A stretch of 11,729 nucleotides of DNA from an uncultured Selenomonas sp. (lineage in GTDB: Bacteria; Bacillota; Negativicutes; Selenomonadales; Selenomonadaceae): the NCBI GenBank assembly GCA_938045435.1, contig CALIBA010000280.1:1-11729 (forward strand). Direction: 5' to 3'. Shown here piece after piece: positions 6,228 to 11,729 of the stretch. The translations under genes and the position numbers were made by a program. Numbering within the stretch: the stretch's first letter is position 1; each line of letters opens with the position of its first letter. The notes beneath the pieces were generated by a model, which worked only from the letters and a program-made list of their open reading frames with translations, had not been told where the DNA came from and made no database searches.

Positions 6228-6833
6228 ATGGAGGAGAAGAAATTCATCCTCACAATCAGCCGTCGGTACGGCTGCGGCGGCCGGGAACTTGCGAACATTC
6301 TCGCCGAGAAGCTGGGCGTTCATCTTTACGATCGACAGATCGTCCACCTCGCGGCGGCAAAGCTCGGCATCAACGATCTGCATGAGAAGGAGCTGCTCGA
6401 GCTTGAGAACACCGTGAAGCCGCTTGCCTCGCGTTTCATTCCGTTCCACTCGTTCGGCACGGCGATGGGCGAGTCCAGTCAGGGGATGTTCATGGCGGAG
6501 TCGAACGTTGTGCGGAAACTTGCTGACGATGGCCCGTGCATTTTCCTCGGACGCTGTGCGGACTATGCGCTTCGGAAGCGCGACGATGTGTTTTCCATCT
6601 TCGTCTGTGCGGACGACGACTACCGTGAGGAGCGCGGACGTACGGTCTACGAGGGCAAGACGCTCAAGGAGATGGATCGCGAGGACGAGAAACGCGCGCG
6701 CTACTATGACTACTATACGGGGCGCAAGTGGGGCGACGGCGCACACTATGACCTCGTTGTGAATGCGGGGCGCGCACCGCTCACGCAGATTGCGGACGGC
6801 ATCATCGCCTACATCTGCAGGGTCAAAGACTGA
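6228..6833 (+). CDS. Cytidylate kinase-like family protein
   Basis: The 201-residue product belongs to the P-loop nucleoside-monophosphate-kinase-like proteins called cytidylate kinase-like. The N-terminal strand and loop ILTISRRYGCGGRELANILA (7-26) replaces the classic GxxGxGKST Walker A with a Gly-rich Y-G-C-G-G-R-E form usual for this family. DRQIVHLAAAKLGI follows, then PCIFLGRCADYALRKRDD, which resembles the family's second core strand, and a lid-like basic and acidic stretch (EERGRTVYEGKTLKEMDRED). True CMP kinases are usually somewhat longer and carry the standard P-loop, so CMP may not be the substrate. It is the first gene of the operon, preceded by AAGGAGGGAG, and its stop is 12 nt from the transporter start, so the two are likely coupled. 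Its job beside a sugar transporter and beta-galactosidase is unknown. Confidence 0.85.
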   Translation: MEEKKFILTISRRYGCGGRELANILAEKLGVHLYDRQIVHLAAAKLGINDLHEKELLELENTVKPLASRFIPFHSFGTAMGESSQGMFMAESNVVRKLADDGPCIFLGRCADYALRKRDDVFSIFVCADDDYREERGRTVYEGKTLKEMDREDEKRARYYDYYTGRKWGDGAHYDLVVNAGRAPLTQIADGIIAYICRVKD

Positions 6834-6845
6834 GGAGGGCTTCCC

Positions 6846-11448
<4,603 letters not shown>

Positions 11449-11459
11449 GGAAAACAAAA

Positions 11460-11495
11460 AACGCAGGAGTTTTCAAAAAGCTCTTGCGTTTTTTT
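11460..11495 (+). terminator. Intrinsic terminator after lacZ
   Basis: AACGCAGGAG (11460-11469) pairs with CTCTTGCGTT (11481-11490) over 10 bp with one G-U pair. It runs into seven T (11489-11495), starting 11 nt after the lacZ stop. The end of this terminator also supplies the -35 box of the galK promoter. Confidence 0.88.
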
Positions 11496-11512
11496 GCAAA
11501 AAGAGATAGAAT
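11484..11512 (+). promoter_or_regulatory. Predicted promoter of galK
   Basis: TTGCGT (11484-11489) and TAGAAT (11507-11512) are 17 nt apart. The -35 lies in the descending arm of the lacZ terminator, so termination and initiation signals share bases. The operator begins 10 nt after the -10, giving nearly the same geometry as at the operon promoter. Confidence 0.55.
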
Positions 11513-11522
11513 AGAAAACGGA

Positions 11523-11540
11523 AAAGAAAACGTTTACTTT
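11523..11540. promoter_or_regulatory. Operator O3 in front of galK
   Basis: AAAGAAAACGTTTACTTT is identical to operator O2 at 6124-6141. It covers the expected early transcribed region of galK, as O2 does for the operon, so one repressor should control galactoside uptake and hydrolysis together with galactose phosphorylation. Confidence 0.75.
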
Positions 11541-11591
11541 CGCTTGGCTACATTTTGATGCTTACCCAAAGATGAACGGAGGATGCAGACG

Positions 11592-11729
11592 ATGGCGATA
11601 TTGGACGAGATGAACGAAGTGTTTCGCGAGAAGTTCGGTGCGGCGGACACACACGCATATTTCTCACCGGGGCGCGTGAATCTCATCGGCGAGCATACGG
11701 ACTATAACGGCGGCCATGTCTTCCCGTGC
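11592..11729 (+). CDS. galK: Galactokinase (5' end only, cut by window edge)
   Basis: Galactokinase phosphorylates galactose to galactose-1-phosphate with ATP, the entry to the Leloir pathway. Only 46 residues are visible, but they include the galactokinase signature [20 protein letters not shown], which binds the sugar and defines the family within the GHMP kinases. The start ATG at 11592 is preceded by GGAGG (11578-11582) at 9 nt; a second in-frame ATG six codons later has no comparable site. It sits downstream of lacZ with its own promoter and operator, and should use galactose released by LacZ. galT and galE may follow outside the window. Confidence 0.93.
   Translation, partial: MAILDEMNEVFREKFGAADTHAYFSPGRVNLIGEHTDYNGGHVFPC

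Overview
The window most resembles a diderm Firmicute of the class Negativicutes, with Selenomonas or a close relative as my best guess. It combines a TonB-dependent outer-membrane receptor with a signal peptide and C-terminal Phe, strong Firmicute-style ribosome-binding sites, and sugar genes with a fairly high GC content. This rests on gene content and style, not on a database match.

Left part (1-2050): the 5' part of manA (mannose-6-phosphate isomerase) runs leftward off the window edge. It diverges from a rightward gene for an intact DUF4213/DUF364 protein, a putative heavy-metal-chelation family. Between them lie two back-to-back promoters and a roughly 146-bp imperfect palindrome that looks like a mobile or repetitive palindromic element.

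Middle (2048-5143): a leftward TonB-dependent receptor gene converges on the DUF364 gene and shares a hairpin terminator with it. The receptor has a strong promoter and a leader of about 250 nt. The leader holds a possible pseudoknot, two perfect hairpins, and an intrinsic terminator with alternative antiterminator pairings just before the ribosome-binding site, so it looks like an undescribed riboswitch or attenuator. Divergent from the receptor is a second DUF364-family gene, broken by two frameshifts, an amber codon and a damaged 5' end. The receptor thus lies between one living and one dead copy of the family, which suggests a metal or metal-chelate uptake locus that has partly decayed.

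Right part (5197-11729): deoD (purine nucleoside phosphorylase) forms its own unit with a promoter and terminator. It is followed by a galactoside operon of three genes: a cytidylate-kinase-like protein, a GPH-family sugar:cation symporter and a LacZ-type beta-galactosidase. After a terminator comes the start of galK, cut by the window edge. Three copies of one 18-bp near-palindromic operator sit at the two galactoside promoters, two at the operon promoter (52 bp apart) and one at galK. They point to one LacI-family regulator, encoded outside the window, controlling uptake, hydrolysis and phosphorylation of galactose.

I saw no tRNA, rRNA, CRISPR array, transposase or origin.
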